NCBI RefSeq assembly: GCF_030386795.1
Contig: NZ_JANUQM010000007.1
Span: forward strand, 248,001 to 312,000
Direction: 5' to 3'
DNA from: Streptomyces sp. S.PNR 29
GTDB lineage: Bacteria; Actinomycetota; Actinomycetes; Streptomycetales; Streptomycetaceae
Length of the DNA stretch: 64,000 bases
A program made the position numbers and the translations under genes. Positions 40,263 to 49,604 of the stretch are shown here, piece after piece; position 1 is the stretch's first letter; each line of letters begins with the position of its first letter. The notes beneath the pieces are model-generated. The model was given only the letters and a program-made list of their open reading frames with translations, ran no database searches and was not told the DNA's origin.

Positions 40263-41618
40263 TCAGCCGCCGATGACCGGCAGTCCTGCCCTCGCGGCCG
40301 CGTCGAACGTGTCGTCCACGGCGACGACGTCACGGCCCGCCGCGTCCAGCAGCGAGGCCCCGATCGCAGCGCGCATGCCGCTGGCGCAGTGCACCCACAC
40401 CTGACCGGCCGGCACCTCGTCGATCCGCTGGTGCAGGGTGTGGATCGGGATGTGCGCCGAGCCCTGGACGTACCCGTCGGCCCGTTCCGCGTCCCGGCGG
40501 ACGTCCAGGACGACGATCTCGCCGCCGGCTGACGCCAGTTCGGCGAAGCCGGCCCGCGGGAAGGAGGCCGGCGACTCCCCCGCACGGGTCCACGAGGCGG
40601 GTTCGCCGGTCGCCGCGGCGGCGGGACGGTCGATGCCGACCCGGGCCAGCTCCCGCTGGGCGGCCGCCAACTGGTCCGGGGACTCGGCCAGCAGCGTCAC
40701 GGGCTTGCCCCACGGGATCAGCCAGGCCAGATAGGCGGCGAGCTTCCCGTCCGCCTCGAAGTTGAAGGAGCCCGCGACGTGGCCCGCGGCGAAGGCGACC
40801 CGGTTCCGCAGGTCCACCACCCACTCGCCGGCCGCCAGCCGCACCGCGATGTCCTCGGCGTCGGCGACGGCGGGCGGGGTCAGGTCCACCGGGGGTGGGC
40901 CGGCCGCGTTGACGGGTGCCATGTGCGCGTAGTACGCGGGCACGTCGTCCAGGCCGGCCAGCAGGTGCCGTACGAAGGTCTCGGCGTCCTGCAGGAGGGC
41001 CTGGTTGGCCGTCTTCTCCTTGCCGATGGTCGCGGCGTCGCCCTCGGCCTGCACGGAGGAGCAGAAGCTGCCGAAGCCGTGGGTGGGCAGGACCGGCGTC
41101 TCGTCGGGCAGTTCGGCGGCGAGGCGGCGGGCGGAGGCGTGCTGCTCGCGGGCCAGTCGCTCGGTCAGGCGCGGCTCGACGAGGTCCGGGCGGCCCACCG
41201 CGCCGATGAGCAGGGATCCGCCGGTGAAGACGGCGACGGCCGCTCCGGCCTCCTCCAGCACGTAGGAGGTGTGGTGCGGAGTGTGGCCGGGGGTGGCGAG
41301 GGCGCGCAGGGTGAGACCCGAGCCGATGTCCACGGTGTCGCCGTCGTCCACGGGGACCCGCTCGAAGGAGACCCGCGCGCCGGCCGGGACCAGATAGGCG
41401 GCGCCCGTGACCCGGGCCAGCTCCAGTCCGCCCGTCACGTAGTCGTTGTGCAGATGCGTCTCCACGACCTGGGATATGCGCACTCCCCGGCGGGCAGCCG
41501 CGGCGATCACCCGGTCGATGTCCCTCGGGGGGTCCACCGCGACGGCCGTACGCTGGCCTCCCGCGACATAGCTGCGGTTGCCGAGACCTTTCACCTCCAG
41601 GGTGTCGATGAAGAACAT
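40263..41618 (-). CDS. MBL-fold hydrolase with two rhodanese domains
   Basis: A 451-aa protein. The metallo-beta-lactamase domain (1-210) has THLHNDYVTGG, where the usual HxHxDH ends in Tyr rather than His, and ATPGHTPHHTSY and LPTHGFGSF as later metal motifs. Two rhodanese domains follow: the first (about 255-340) lacks a catalytic Cys, the second (about 360-450) has it in VWVHCASGMRA. This is the persulfide dioxygenase/sulfurtransferase layout, processing glutathione- or mycothiol-type persulfides. AGGAG precedes the ATG at 41618. The neighbouring carbonic anhydrase remnant is on the opposite strand. Confidence 0.88.
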   Translation of the reverse strand: MFFIDTLEVKGLGNRSYVAGGQRTAVAVDPPRDIDRVIAAAARRGVRISQVVETHLHNDYVTGGLELARVTGAAYLVPAGARVSFERVPVDDGDTVDIGSGLTLRALATPGHTPHHTSYVLEEAGAAVAVFTGGSLLIGAVGRPDLVEPRLTERLAREQHASARRLAAELPDETPVLPTHGFGSFCSSVQAEGDAATIGKEKTANQALLQDAETFVRHLLAGLDDVPAYYAHMAPVNAAGPPPVDLTPPAVADAEDIAVRLAAGEWVVDLRNRVAFAAGHVAGSFNFEADGKLAAYLAWLIPWGKPVTLLAESPDQLAAAQRELARVGIDRPAAAATGEPASWTRAGESPASFPRAGFAELASAGGEIVVLDVRRDAERADGYVQGSAHIPIHTLHQRIDEVPAGQVWVHCASGMRAAIGASLLDAAGRDVVAVDDTFDAAARAGLPVIGG

Positions 41619-41649
41619 CGAGGTGCTCCTTTCCACTCCTCGACGCCGA

Positions 41650-41785
41650 GCGTTACCCCCAATCCCTTCGGCGTGATCCTCTCCTGCGTCGACTCCCGGG
41701 TACCGCCGGAGCTGCTCTTCGACACCATCAGCGCTGCGGCGCCGTCGAGGAAGTCCGCCGCGCGTGCGACCGCAGCCCGCTGGTG
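41650..41785 (+). pseudogene. Fragment of a beta-carbonic anhydrase gene
   Basis: The plus strand reads NPFGVILSCVDSRVPPELLFDT, the zinc-binding CxDSR region of beta-class carbonic anhydrases. A shift of frame then gives RCGAVEEVRRACDRSPLVWAP, which resembles the later HxxCGAV metal segment. Everything between the two and at both ends is missing, so this is a decayed remnant with an internal deletion. It lies between the MBL-rhodanese and permease genes. Confidence 0.6.
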
Positions 41786-41790
41786 TGGGC

Positions 41791-41862
41791 CCCAAAGCCC
41801 CGGAGCCCCCGGAGCTCCCAAAGCCCCGGAGCCTCCGGAGCCCCCGGACCCCCGGAAACGAC
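41791..41862. repeat. Short GC-rich tandem repeat
   Basis: Two adjacent imperfect copies of an AAAGCCCCGGAGCC-type unit followed by CCGGAGC steps. They lie between the carbonic anhydrase remnant and the permease gene. Translated in the carbonic anhydrase frame it gives a PGAPKAPEPPEPPD pattern. Probably slippage-derived; no function is seen. Confidence 0.55.
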
Positions 41863-41917
41863 CCGTTCACGACACGACGGTGTTTCGGGTAACAAGCGGT
41901 TTCTAGCCTGTCCGATC

Positions 41918-43585
41918 ATGGATTCGAAGCTGAGCATCACGGAGCCGCCCGAGACGGCCGCAGCGCCGGCCTCCCCGACCAGCCAGGCGACCAAGGAGAC
42001 CCTGGAGGACTACACCCTCCGCTTCGCGCCGCGCAGTTACCGCCGCTGGACCCCCATGGTCGTGGCGACCACCGCGCTCGGCGGCATCGCCTACATGGCC
42101 GACTTCTCCATCGGCGCCGGCATCGGCCTGGCGCACGGCACCGGCAACGCGCTCCTGGCGATCGCCGTCGCCGCGGTGGTCATCTTCGTCACCGGCTTTC
42201 CGCTGGCGTACTACGGCGCCCGCTACAACATCGACCTGGACCTGATCACCCGCGGTTCCGGCTTCGGCTACTACGGCTCGGTCCTGACCAGCGTCATCTT
42301 CGCCAGCTTCACCTTCATCTTCTTCGCCCTGGAGGGCTCGATCATGGCCCAGGGCCTCAAACTCGGCCTGGGACTCCCGCTGTGGCTGGGCTACCTGGTC
42401 TCCACGCTGATGGTGGTGCCGCTGGTCATCTACGGCATGAAGGCGCTCAGCAAGCTCCAGGTGTGGACGACCCCCATCTGGCTGCTGCTGATGGTCGCCC
42501 CGCTGGTCTACCTGGTCGCCGAGGATCCCGGCACCGTCGACCGCTTCCTCGCCTACCCGGGCACGGACGGCGAAGGCGGCGTGAACACCGCCTCCGTGCT
42601 GCTCGGCGCGGGTGTGTGTCTGTCGCTGATCGCGCAGATCGGTGAGCAGATCGACTATCTGCGCTTCATGCCGCCCAGGACCGAGGCGAACAAGCGCGGC
42701 TGGTGGACCGCGGTGGTCATGGCCGGGCCCGGCTGGGTGGTGCTCGGCGCGCTGAAGCAGGCCATCGGTGTCTTCCTCGCCGTGTACATCCTGGCCGAGG
42801 TCGGCCCGACGGCCGCTCCCGAGCCGATCCAGCAGTTCCGCGGCGCGTTCGACGCGATGATGCCGTCCTGGATGGTCGTCCCGCTCGCCGTGGCGCTGGT
42901 CGTGATCAGCCAGATCAAGATCAACGTGACGAACGCGTACTCCGGCTCGCTGGCGTGGACGAACTCCTTCACCCGGGTGACCAGGCGCTACCCCGGCCGC
43001 ATGGTCTTCGTCCTGGTCAACCTGGGCTTCGCGCTGGCCCTGATGGAAGCCGACATGTTCAGCTTCCTCAACAGCATCCTCGGTTTCTACTCGAACTGCG
43101 CGATCGCCTGGGTCGTCACCGTGGCCACCGACATCGGCGTCAACAAGTACCTGCTGAAGCTCTCCCCGCTCCAGCCGGAGTTCCGCCGGGGCATGCTGTA
43201 CGCCGTCAACCCGGTCGGCGTCGTGGCCTTCGTCGCCGCCTCCGGCCTGTCCATCGCCCTGTACTTCCACGCTCTCGGTGACACCCTGCAGCCGTACTCC
43301 CCCGTCGCCGCGGCCGTCATCGCCTTCGTCCTCACCCCGCTGATGGCGGTCGTCACCAAGGGCAGGTACTACCTGCGCCGCACCGACGACGGCATCGCCG
43401 AGCCGCTCCTCGACGCGCAGGGCAACCCCAGCGGGACGACGTACGACTGCCACGTCTGCCACCAGCCCTACGAGCGCCCCGACCTGGCCGCCTGCGCCAC
43501 CCATGACGCGGTCGTCTGCTCCCTGTGCCTGAGCACGGACAAGGTCGGCGACCACGTGCTGCCGGAGCAGGCGCCGGCCGCCTAG
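41918..43585 (+). CDS. NCS1-type purine/cytosine permease with C-terminal zinc-ribbon tail
   Basis: A 555-aa membrane protein with about 12 hydrophobic segments. NCS1 marks include YTLRFAPRSYRRWTPMVVATTALGGIAYMADFSIG, DLITRGSGFGYYGSVLTS and QIKINVTNAYSGSLAWTNSF. The family imports nucleobases or related compounds with H+ or Na+. Unusually, the C-terminus adds a cytoplasmic cysteine motif, CHVCHQPYERPD...CSLCLSTDK (CxxC...CxxC), that looks like a zinc ribbon. No Shine-Dalgarno precedes the ATG; a TAGCCT sequence lies about 12 bp upstream, so a leaderless transcript is possible. A weak hairpin follows the stop. Confidence 0.87.
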   Translation: MDSKLSITEPPETAAAPASPTSQATKETLEDYTLRFAPRSYRRWTPMVVATTALGGIAYMADFSIGAGIGLAHGTGNALLAIAVAAVVIFVTGFPLAYYGARYNIDLDLITRGSGFGYYGSVLTSVIFASFTFIFFALEGSIMAQGLKLGLGLPLWLGYLVSTLMVVPLVIYGMKALSKLQVWTTPIWLLLMVAPLVYLVAEDPGTVDRFLAYPGTDGEGGVNTASVLLGAGVCLSLIAQIGEQIDYLRFMPPRTEANKRGWWTAVVMAGPGWVVLGALKQAIGVFLAVYILAEVGPTAAPEPIQQFRGAFDAMMPSWMVVPLAVALVVISQIKINVTNAYSGSLAWTNSFTRVTRRYPGRMVFVLVNLGFALALMEADMFSFLNSILGFYSNCAIAWVVTVATDIGVNKYLLKLSPLQPEFRRGMLYAVNPVGVVAFVAASGLSIALYFHALGDTLQPYSPVAAAVIAFVLTPLMAVVTKGRYYLRRTDDGIAEPLLDAQGNPSGTTYDCHVCHQPYERPDLAACATHDAVVCSLCLSTDKVGDHVLPEQAPAA

Positions 43586-43594
43586 AGCGGCCTC

Positions 43595-43622
43595 CTGCTC
43601 CTCGTAAGCCATGCAGGAGCAG
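43595..43622 (+). terminator. Weak hairpin after the NCS1 permease
   Basis: An 8-bp inverted repeat CTGCTCCT / AGGAGCAG with a 12-nt loop, 10 bp beyond the permease stop. Stem length is modest and no T-tract follows. Confidence 0.4.
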
Positions 43623-43764
43623 AGCCCTGCACGCCGCACGCACCCTCACCACCTACGTCGGCATGTGGTCATGTGGTATTGAATGCCATACTGTGCCTGT
43701 TTGCTGACGCTTGCCGGAAAGATCACCGCGGAGGCGACGGAGGTCGCTACGGGCAGGGGGAGCG

Positions 43765-44385
43765 ATGACCCAACGCATGGGCAGGGTGGTCTGCGACATC
43801 ACGATCTCGGCCGACGGGTATTCGGCCGGGCTGAACCAGACCGAGGAACGCCCGTTCGGCGACGACGGCGGCAACGGCTCGGGCGACAAGCTGCACGCCT
43901 GGATGTTCGACACGCCCGACGAGAACCGGGCCGAGGTCGACCGGATGACCGCCGCCAGAGCATTCATCATGGGGCGCAACATGTTCGGCCCGGTGCGCGG
44001 TGAGTGGGACCGGCAGTGGAACGGCTGGTGGGGCGACGATCCGCCGTTCCACGCGCCGGTGTTCGTGCTCACCCACCACGCGCGCGAGCCGCAGCCGATG
44101 GACGGCGGCACCACGTACCACTTCGTCACTGACGGAATCGCCTCGGCACTGGCACAGGCACAGGCGGCGGCCGCCGACGGCGATGTCTCGATCCAGGGCG
44201 GCGCGAACACCATCAACCAGTACCTCGCCGCCGGCCTGATCGACGAGCTGCGGCTGCACATCGTGCCGTTCACGCTCGGTGCCGGCACGCGGCTCTTCGA
44301 GGGCGTCCCGCCACTGGAACTGGAGCAGGTGAAGTCGCGGTCGGCAACACTGGTCACGCACCTGACCTACCGCGTGCGGCCCTGA
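43765..44385 (+). CDS. Dihydrofolate reductase-like (RibD C-terminal domain) protein
   Basis: A 206-aa protein. VVCDITISADGYSAGLNQTEERPFG opens it, RAFIMGRNMFGPVRGEW is the nucleotide-binding segment, and DVSIQGGANTINQYLAAGLIDELRLHIVPFTLGAGTRLFEGV is the family core. These stand-alone RibD_C/DHFR-like proteins are common in actinobacteria; riboflavin or folate roles are not established. ATG 43765 has GGGGGAG close upstream. It is a single gene between the permease and the damaged LysR locus. Confidence 0.88.
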   Translation: MTQRMGRVVCDITISADGYSAGLNQTEERPFGDDGGNGSGDKLHAWMFDTPDENRAEVDRMTAARAFIMGRNMFGPVRGEWDRQWNGWWGDDPPFHAPVFVLTHHAREPQPMDGGTTYHFVTDGIASALAQAQAAAADGDVSIQGGANTINQYLAAGLIDELRLHIVPFTLGAGTRLFEGVPPLELEQVKSRSATLVTHLTYRVRP

Positions 44386-44485
44386 GCCCGACATAGCCGC
44401 TGGTTATGCTGAACCAGCCGGGGGGCCCGCCCGGGCAGAAGCCGGCAGGCCCGGTAGGGGGCATCAGTGAACGCAGTGATAAGGC

Positions 44486-45487
44486 ATGGCTATGACCGAT
44501 CGTCTGAACCCCGAAGGGCTCCGCTACGCCCAGGCAGTCGCGGAGACCAAGTCCTTCAGCGCGGCCGCGCGGGCGTACGGAGTCACCCAGCCCGCCCTGT
44601 CCAACGGGATCGCCAAACTTGAGGAGCGCCTCGGTGACAGGCTGTTCGACCGATCGCCGCGCGGGGTGACCCAGACCGCCTTCGGTGCCCGGATCCTGCC
44701 CCTGATCGAGCGGGCGCTGGCCGCGCTCGACGCCGTCGCGGCGGAGGCGCGACGGCTGACCGACCCCGGCGAGCAGAAGATCCGCATGGGCCTCTCCCCT
44801 CTGATCGGCTCACATCTGGTCGCCCGGGCGTTCAGCATGGTCTGCGACCTGCCCGAGCCCCGCGACCTCGTGCTGCGTGAGGCGAACATGCAGGAACTGC
44901 GGGAATGCCTGCTGGCCGGCCGGCTCGACATCATCCTGATCCCGGCCGTGGCCCCGATGCCGCGCTTCGAGCACCGGGTCATCGACGTCGAGCCGATCGT
45001 CGTCGTCAGCCCCGATCCCGCCGAGGAGGCTCCGCTCGAACTGGAAGAGGCCGGCAAGGAGCAGTTCATCCTCGTACCGGACACCTGTGGCCTGACCACG
45101 TTCACCACACAGCTCTTCCAGGCGAACGAGATGCCCCTGCGCACCTATCCGGGAGAAGCCGCCGGCTACCAGGTCCTGGAGGACTGGACGAAGCTCGGCC
45201 TGGGCTCGGCGATGGTCCCCCGCTCCAAGCTCACCTCGCCCGACGTCCCCCACCGGCCGCCCATGGCAAGGCCGCCGGACTGGCGGCCGACCTGGCCGAC
45301 CCCGTGGCCGTCGAGCGGCTGCGCGCCGTCCTCACCTAAGAGCACGCCGACGCCACCCTCCTGGTCAACGCGGCCGGTGTCTTCGCCCCGAAGCCCTTCC
45401 TGGAGCACACCTGCGAGGACTACGACCGCTACCAGGCCATCAACCGGGCCTTCTTCTTCCTCACCCAGACCGTGGCCGGCAACATGA
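44486..45487 (+). pseudogene. LysR-type regulator gene truncated and fused out of frame to a dehydrogenase
   Basis: The first about 257 residues are a normal LysR regulator. The HTH is FSAAARAYGVTQPALSNGIAKLEERLGDRLFDRSPRGVTQT, and the inducer domain runs to GLGSAMVPRSKLTSPDVPHRP. At about 45258 the homology stops and the frame continues for some 75 residues of antisense-like, Pro/Ser/Thr-rich sequence to 45487. In another frame the same DNA is the middle of a short-chain dehydrogenase. The last about 40 residues of the LysR fold are lost. The start may be ATG 44486 or ATG 44492 (AAGG 7 nt upstream). A CTGGTT-ATGCTG-AACCAG dyad at 44400-44417 could be the old operator. The DNA-binding half may still be made. 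Confidence 0.75.
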
Positions 45488-45876
45488 TCGCCCGCGGGGC
45501 GAGGGGAGCCGTCGTCACCATCGGCTCCATGTGGGCGCACCAGGCCATCGCCGCGACGCCCTCGTCGGCGTACTCGATGGCCAAGGCCGGACTGCACGCA
45601 CTGACCCAGCACCTCGCGATGGAACTGGCCCCGCACGGCATCCGCGTCAACGCCGTCGCTCCCGCCGTCGTGCGCACCCCGATCTACGAGGAGTTCATCC
45701 CCAAGGCGGACGTCGACTCCGCGCTCGACGGCTTCAACACCTTCCATCCCCTGGGCCGGACCGGCACCTCCAAGGACGTCGCCGCCACCGTCGCCTTCCT
45801 CCTGTCGAACCAGACCGACTGGGTCACCGGTGCCGTCTGGGACGTCGATGGCGGTGTCATGGCCGGACGCAACTGA
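45259..45876 (+). pseudogene. Short-chain dehydrogenase/reductase, 5'-truncated with an internal stop
   Basis: In this frame the DNA reads HGKAAGLAADLADPVAVERLRAVLT, a TAA stop at 45338-45340, then EHADATLLVNAAGVF and the rest of an SDR: IGSMWAHQ (catalytic Ser region), YSMAKAG (catalytic Tyr and Lys) and the typical end WDVDGGVMAGRN. The N-terminal Rossmann TGxxxGxG part is missing, and the stop probably arose from GAA to TAA by one base change. The catalytic motifs downstream remain intact, so decay is recent. The junction with the LysR gene is at about 45258. Confidence 0.78.
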
Positions 45877-45910
45877 CCTGCTCGCCTGCTCCACGACCGT
45901 GAGCGCTGGA

Positions 45911-47248
45911 TCAAGGGCGGCGAGGGAGATCTCCCGCGGGCTCCAAAACGGCCACGCACTCCACATGCGAGGTCATCGGAAACAGATCGAACGCCCGCAA
46001 CGTGCGCACCCGGTACCCCCCGTCCCGGAAGTACCCCAGATCCCGCGCCAACGCCGCCGGATCGCACGCCACGTAGGCGATCCTCCGCGCCCCCAGCGAC
46101 GCGAGATGCGCCACCGTCCTACGGCCCGCCCCCGCGCGGGGCGGGTCCAGGACGATCAGGTCGACCTCGGTGATGCCCGTCCGCGGCAGCACCGACTCGA
46201 CCTTTCCCTGCTCGATACGCACACGGTCGAAGTCGGCCAGGTTGTGCCGGGCGTCCTCCACCGCGCGCTTGCCGTGCTCGATACCGAGGACCGCGCCCTG
46301 CTCGCCGACCCGGTCGGCGAGCGCACCCGCGAACAGGCCGACGCCGCAGTACAGGTCGAGCGCCATGTCGCCCTTGCGCGGCAGCAGGCCCTGCATGACC
46401 GCCGTGACGAGCGTGTCCGCCGCCTTGGGGTGGACCTGCCAGAAGCCGCCGCCTCCGACACGGTACGTCCGTCCGTCCGCGCGCTCGCGGACGAAGGGGC
46501 GGCCGTGGACGCGGTGGACGCCGCCGGACCTCTCGTCGACCCGCATGACGGACACCGGGCGGTCCAGTTCCACGAGCGGCAGGCGCGCGCCCGGCTTCGG
46601 CGTCAGGATCACCTGCCGGTCCTGGGAGCCCGTCGCCGCGATCGCCTCGACGGAGTCCATGCCGGTCCAGTCGCGCTTCTCGATGCCCAGCTCGCTGACC
46701 CCCTCGGCGGCGATCAGGCAGCGGTCGATCGGCTCGACCTCGTGGGAGCGGTGCCGGCGCAGGCCCGCGCGGCCGTCGGCGGTCACCGCGTACTGCACGC
46801 GGGTGCGCCACGCCGGGACCTCGCCCGCGGGCACCTTGTCGCCCTCGGCCGGCACCACCGTGCCGTCCCAGCCCGCCTCCTGAGGCGTGAGGCCCGCGAG
46901 CCGCTGCAGCTGCTCGGCGATCACCTCGCCCTTCAGCCGCCGCTGGGCGCCCGGCTTGGCGTGCTGCCAGTCGCAGCCACCGCAGCGGCCGGGGCCGGCG
47001 AACGGGCAGGGGGCGTCGATCCGGTCCTTGGAGGCCTCCAGCACCCGCACGGCGTCCGCCCTGAGGAACCGGGCCCCCTCCTCGCCCTCGGTCACCCGTG
47101 CGACGACTCGCTCACCGGGCAGTGCGTGCCGGACGAACAGCACCTGGCCCTCGGACGTGCGGGCGATGCAGTGGCCGCCGTGGGCGACGGGGCCGATCTC
47201 GACCTCGTACTCCTCCCCCACCAGTGACTTCTTCGGTTCTGCCTGCAT
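45911..47248 (-). CDS. Class I SAM-dependent RNA methyltransferase (TrmA/RlmCD-like)
   Basis: A 445-aa RNA m5U methyltransferase-like enzyme. An N-terminal TRAM-type domain (about 8-62) is followed by a 4Fe-4S cysteine set in CPFAGPGRCGGCDWQHA (about 81-97). The SAM fold contains LDLYCGVGLFAGALA, VLDPPRAGAG and the catalytic Cys in VACDPAALARDL near residue 393. Such enzymes methylate uridines in tRNA or 23S rRNA. It lies 55 bp downstream of the APC permease gene on the same strand; this arrangement is common in streptomycetes. Which RNA is modified cannot be told. Confidence 0.9.
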   Translation of the reverse strand: MQAEPKKSLVGEEYEVEIGPVAHGGHCIARTSEGQVLFVRHALPGERVVARVTEGEEGARFLRADAVRVLEASKDRIDAPCPFAGPGRCGGCDWQHAKPGAQRRLKGEVIAEQLQRLAGLTPQEAGWDGTVVPAEGDKVPAGEVPAWRTRVQYAVTADGRAGLRRHRSHEVEPIDRCLIAAEGVSELGIEKRDWTGMDSVEAIAATGSQDRQVILTPKPGARLPLVELDRPVSVMRVDERSGGVHRVHGRPFVRERADGRTYRVGGGGFWQVHPKAADTLVTAVMQGLLPRKGDMALDLYCGVGLFAGALADRVGEQGAVLGIEHGKRAVEDARHNLADFDRVRIEQGKVESVLPRTGITEVDLIVLDPPRAGAGRRTVAHLASLGARRIAYVACDPAALARDLGYFRDGGYRVRTLRAFDLFPMTSHVECVAVLEPAGDLPRRP

Positions 47249-47303
47249 GGCGGGGGAACTCCACAACTTCTGAGGGGGAACGGGCGGACAACAGCCCACC
47301 AGT

Positions 47304-49352
47304 CTAGTTGGCCGACGAGGACTCCTTCGCCCGCTCCTGCGCGGGCCCGCGCCGCACCGCGCCGGGCGCGTTCCATTCCTGACGCCTGCGGGCCCGCCGC
47401 TTGGCCGCCTCGGAGGACTGCAGCTGGTACGGCACCGAGGTCACCATGATGCCCGGCGTGAACAGCAGCCGGCCCTTGAGCCGGAGCGCGCTCTGGTTGT
47501 GCAGCAGGTGCTCGTACCAGTGGCCGACCACGTACTCGGGGATGATCACGGAGACCGCGTCGCGCGGCGACTCCTTGCGCAGGCTCTTGACGTACTCGAT
47601 GACGGGCCGCGTGATCTCGCGGTACGGAGAGTCCAGCACCTTCAGCGGTACGTCGATGCCGCGCCGCTCCCACTCCTCGCGCAGCGCCTTGGTCTCCGCC
47701 GGGTCGACGTTGACGCTGAGCGCTTCCAGGGTGTCCGAGCGCAGCAGCTTGGCGTAGGCGAGGGCACGCAGGGTCGGACGGTGGATCTTGGAGATCAGCA
47801 CGACCGAGTGGACGCGGGACGGCCGTACGATGTCGTCGCTCGGGCCCTCGGGGGCCGCGATCTCCTCGGCGACGCGGTCGTAGTGCCTGCGGATCGCCGT
47901 CATCGTCGCGTAGAAGATGCACATGCCGAGCAGCGCGACCCAGGCGCCGTGCGAGAACTTGGTGACGAGGACGACGACCAGCACCAGGCCGGTGAAGAAG
48001 GCACCGAAGGCGTTGATGGCGCGAGAACGGACCATGTGGCGCCGCTTGGCAGCGTCCTTCTCGGTGGCCAGGTGGCGGTTCCAGTGCCGGACCATGCCGG
48101 TCTGGCTGAGCGTGAAGGACACGAAGACGCCGACGATGTACAGCTGGATCAGCCGCGTGGAGTCGGCGCCGTAGATCCACACCAGGAGCGTGGCCGCGCC
48201 GGCCAGCAGCACGATGCCGTTGGAGAAGGCGAGGCGGTCGCCGCGGGTGTGCAGCTGGCGCGGCAGGTAACGGTCCTGGGCGAGGATCGAGCCGAGCAGC
48301 GGGAAGCCGTTGTAGGCGGTGTTCGCGGCGAGGAACAGCACCAGCGCGGTGGCCGCGGCCAGCACGATGAACAGGAAGCTGCCCTTGCCGAAGACGGCCT
48401 CGGCGACCTGGGAGATGACCGGGTTCTGCACGTAGTCCGCGCCGAGCGGGGTGCCGTTGTGGATGAGGTCGACGGCCGGGTTCTCCGCCATGCGCACCTT
48501 GGTCGCCGCGGCCAGCGCGATGATGCCGCAGAACATGGTGACGGCGAGCAGGCCCATCATCGCCAGCGTGGTCGCCGCGTTCTTGGACTTGGGCTTGCGG
48601 AAGGCCGGAACACCGTTGGAGATCGCCTCGACGCCGGTGAGCGCGGCACAGCCGGAGGAGAAGGCGCGCAGCAGGAGGAAGACCAGGGCGAAGCCGGCCA
48701 GGCCCTGGTGTTCGGGTTTGATCTGGTAGTCCGCGGTCGGCGCCCGCATGGTGTCGTCGAGGACCAGTCCGCGGAACGTGCCCCAGGCGATCATGGTGAA
48801 GACGCCCGCGACGAACACGTAGGTCGGGATGGCGAAGATCGTGCCCGACTCCCGGACGCCGCGCAGGTTCATCAGCGTCAGCAGCACGATCACGGCGATC
48901 GCGCAGAACACCTTGTGCTCGACGACGAAGGGGACCGCGGACCCGAGGTTCTCGATGCCGGACGAGATGGACACGGCGACGGTGAGGACGTAGTCGACGA
49001 GGAGTGCGCTCGCCACCGTCAGGCCCGCCTTGGACCCGAGGTTGGTGGTCGCGACCTCGTAGTCGCCGCCGCCGCTCGGATAGGCGTGCACGTTCTGCCG
49101 GTAGGAGGCGACCACGGTGAACATCAGCACGACGACCGCGACCGCGATCCAGGGGCTGAAGTGGTATGCCGACACGCCCGCGATGGAGAGGACCAGCAGC
49201 ACCTCTCCGGGCGCGTACGCCACGGAGGACAGCGGGTCGGAGGCGAAGACGGGCAGGGCGATGCGCTTCGGCAGGAGAGTTTCCCCCAGCCGGTCACTGC
49301 GCAGTGCGCGCCCGATGAGGATCCGTTTGGGCACGTCGGTCAGTTTGGACAC
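47304..49352 (-). CDS. APC-superfamily permease, KimA-like potassium transporter candidate
   Basis: A 682-aa protein with about 12 membrane segments (residues 45-450) and a 200-residue cytoplasmic tail. Key stretches are LPVFASDPLSSVAYAPGE, AYPSGGGDYEVATTNLG and LRAFSSGCAALTGVEAISNGVPAF. The length and tail match the KimA/YdaO high-affinity K+ importer group rather than classical amino-acid permeases. The divergent neighbours are two TrkA-type K+ regulators, which supports potassium. GTG 49352 has no Shine-Dalgarno; TACGAT sits about 9-14 nt upstream, so a leaderless mRNA is possible. A start at 49391 would add 13 residues. Confidence 0.83.
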   Translation of the reverse strand: MSKLTDVPKRILIGRALRSDRLGETLLPKRIALPVFASDPLSSVAYAPGEVLLVLSIAGVSAYHFSPWIAVAVVVLMFTVVASYRQNVHAYPSGGGDYEVATTNLGSKAGLTVASALLVDYVLTVAVSISSGIENLGSAVPFVVEHKVFCAIAVIVLLTLMNLRGVRESGTIFAIPTYVFVAGVFTMIAWGTFRGLVLDDTMRAPTADYQIKPEHQGLAGFALVFLLLRAFSSGCAALTGVEAISNGVPAFRKPKSKNAATTLAMMGLLAVTMFCGIIALAAATKVRMAENPAVDLIHNGTPLGADYVQNPVISQVAEAVFGKGSFLFIVLAAATALVLFLAANTAYNGFPLLGSILAQDRYLPRQLHTRGDRLAFSNGIVLLAGAATLLVWIYGADSTRLIQLYIVGVFVSFTLSQTGMVRHWNRHLATEKDAAKRRHMVRSRAINAFGAFFTGLVLVVVLVTKFSHGAWVALLGMCIFYATMTAIRRHYDRVAEEIAAPEGPSDDIVRPSRVHSVVLISKIHRPTLRALAYAKLLRSDTLEALSVNVDPAETKALREEWERRGIDVPLKVLDSPYREITRPVIEYVKSLRKESPRDAVSVIIPEYVVGHWYEHLLHNQSALRLKGRLLFTPGIMVTSVPYQLQSSEAAKRRARRRQEWNAPGAVRRGPAQERAKESSSAN

Positions 49353-49604
49353 AACAGAGGATCGTAAGCGTTCGAATGGGGCGTCGCCCACCCTCCCCCG
49401 CCCGCGGCTGCGCCGGAGACGTGGAGCCCCCGTCGCCCACCTCTGCGCGACGTCTGCTCTCCGGGTGAAATCGAAGGCCGCTCGGCTGCGGATTCGGCAG
49501 CTCGCCGGGTTCCCATGCCTATATGACTAGGCCCGCCTGTCGGCCCGCCGCCCACAGGACAGGGCCCCCGATTCCCCCGGCTGTCGCCGCCCCCTGGAGG
49601 TTCC

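Noticed and set aside
49353..49600. c-di-AMP (ydaO-type) riboswitch in the permease leader
   Set aside because: A CGAATCC-type segment and GGGGGA tract recall the consensus, but order and spacing of the core elements do not convince by eye. Needs a covariance-model search.
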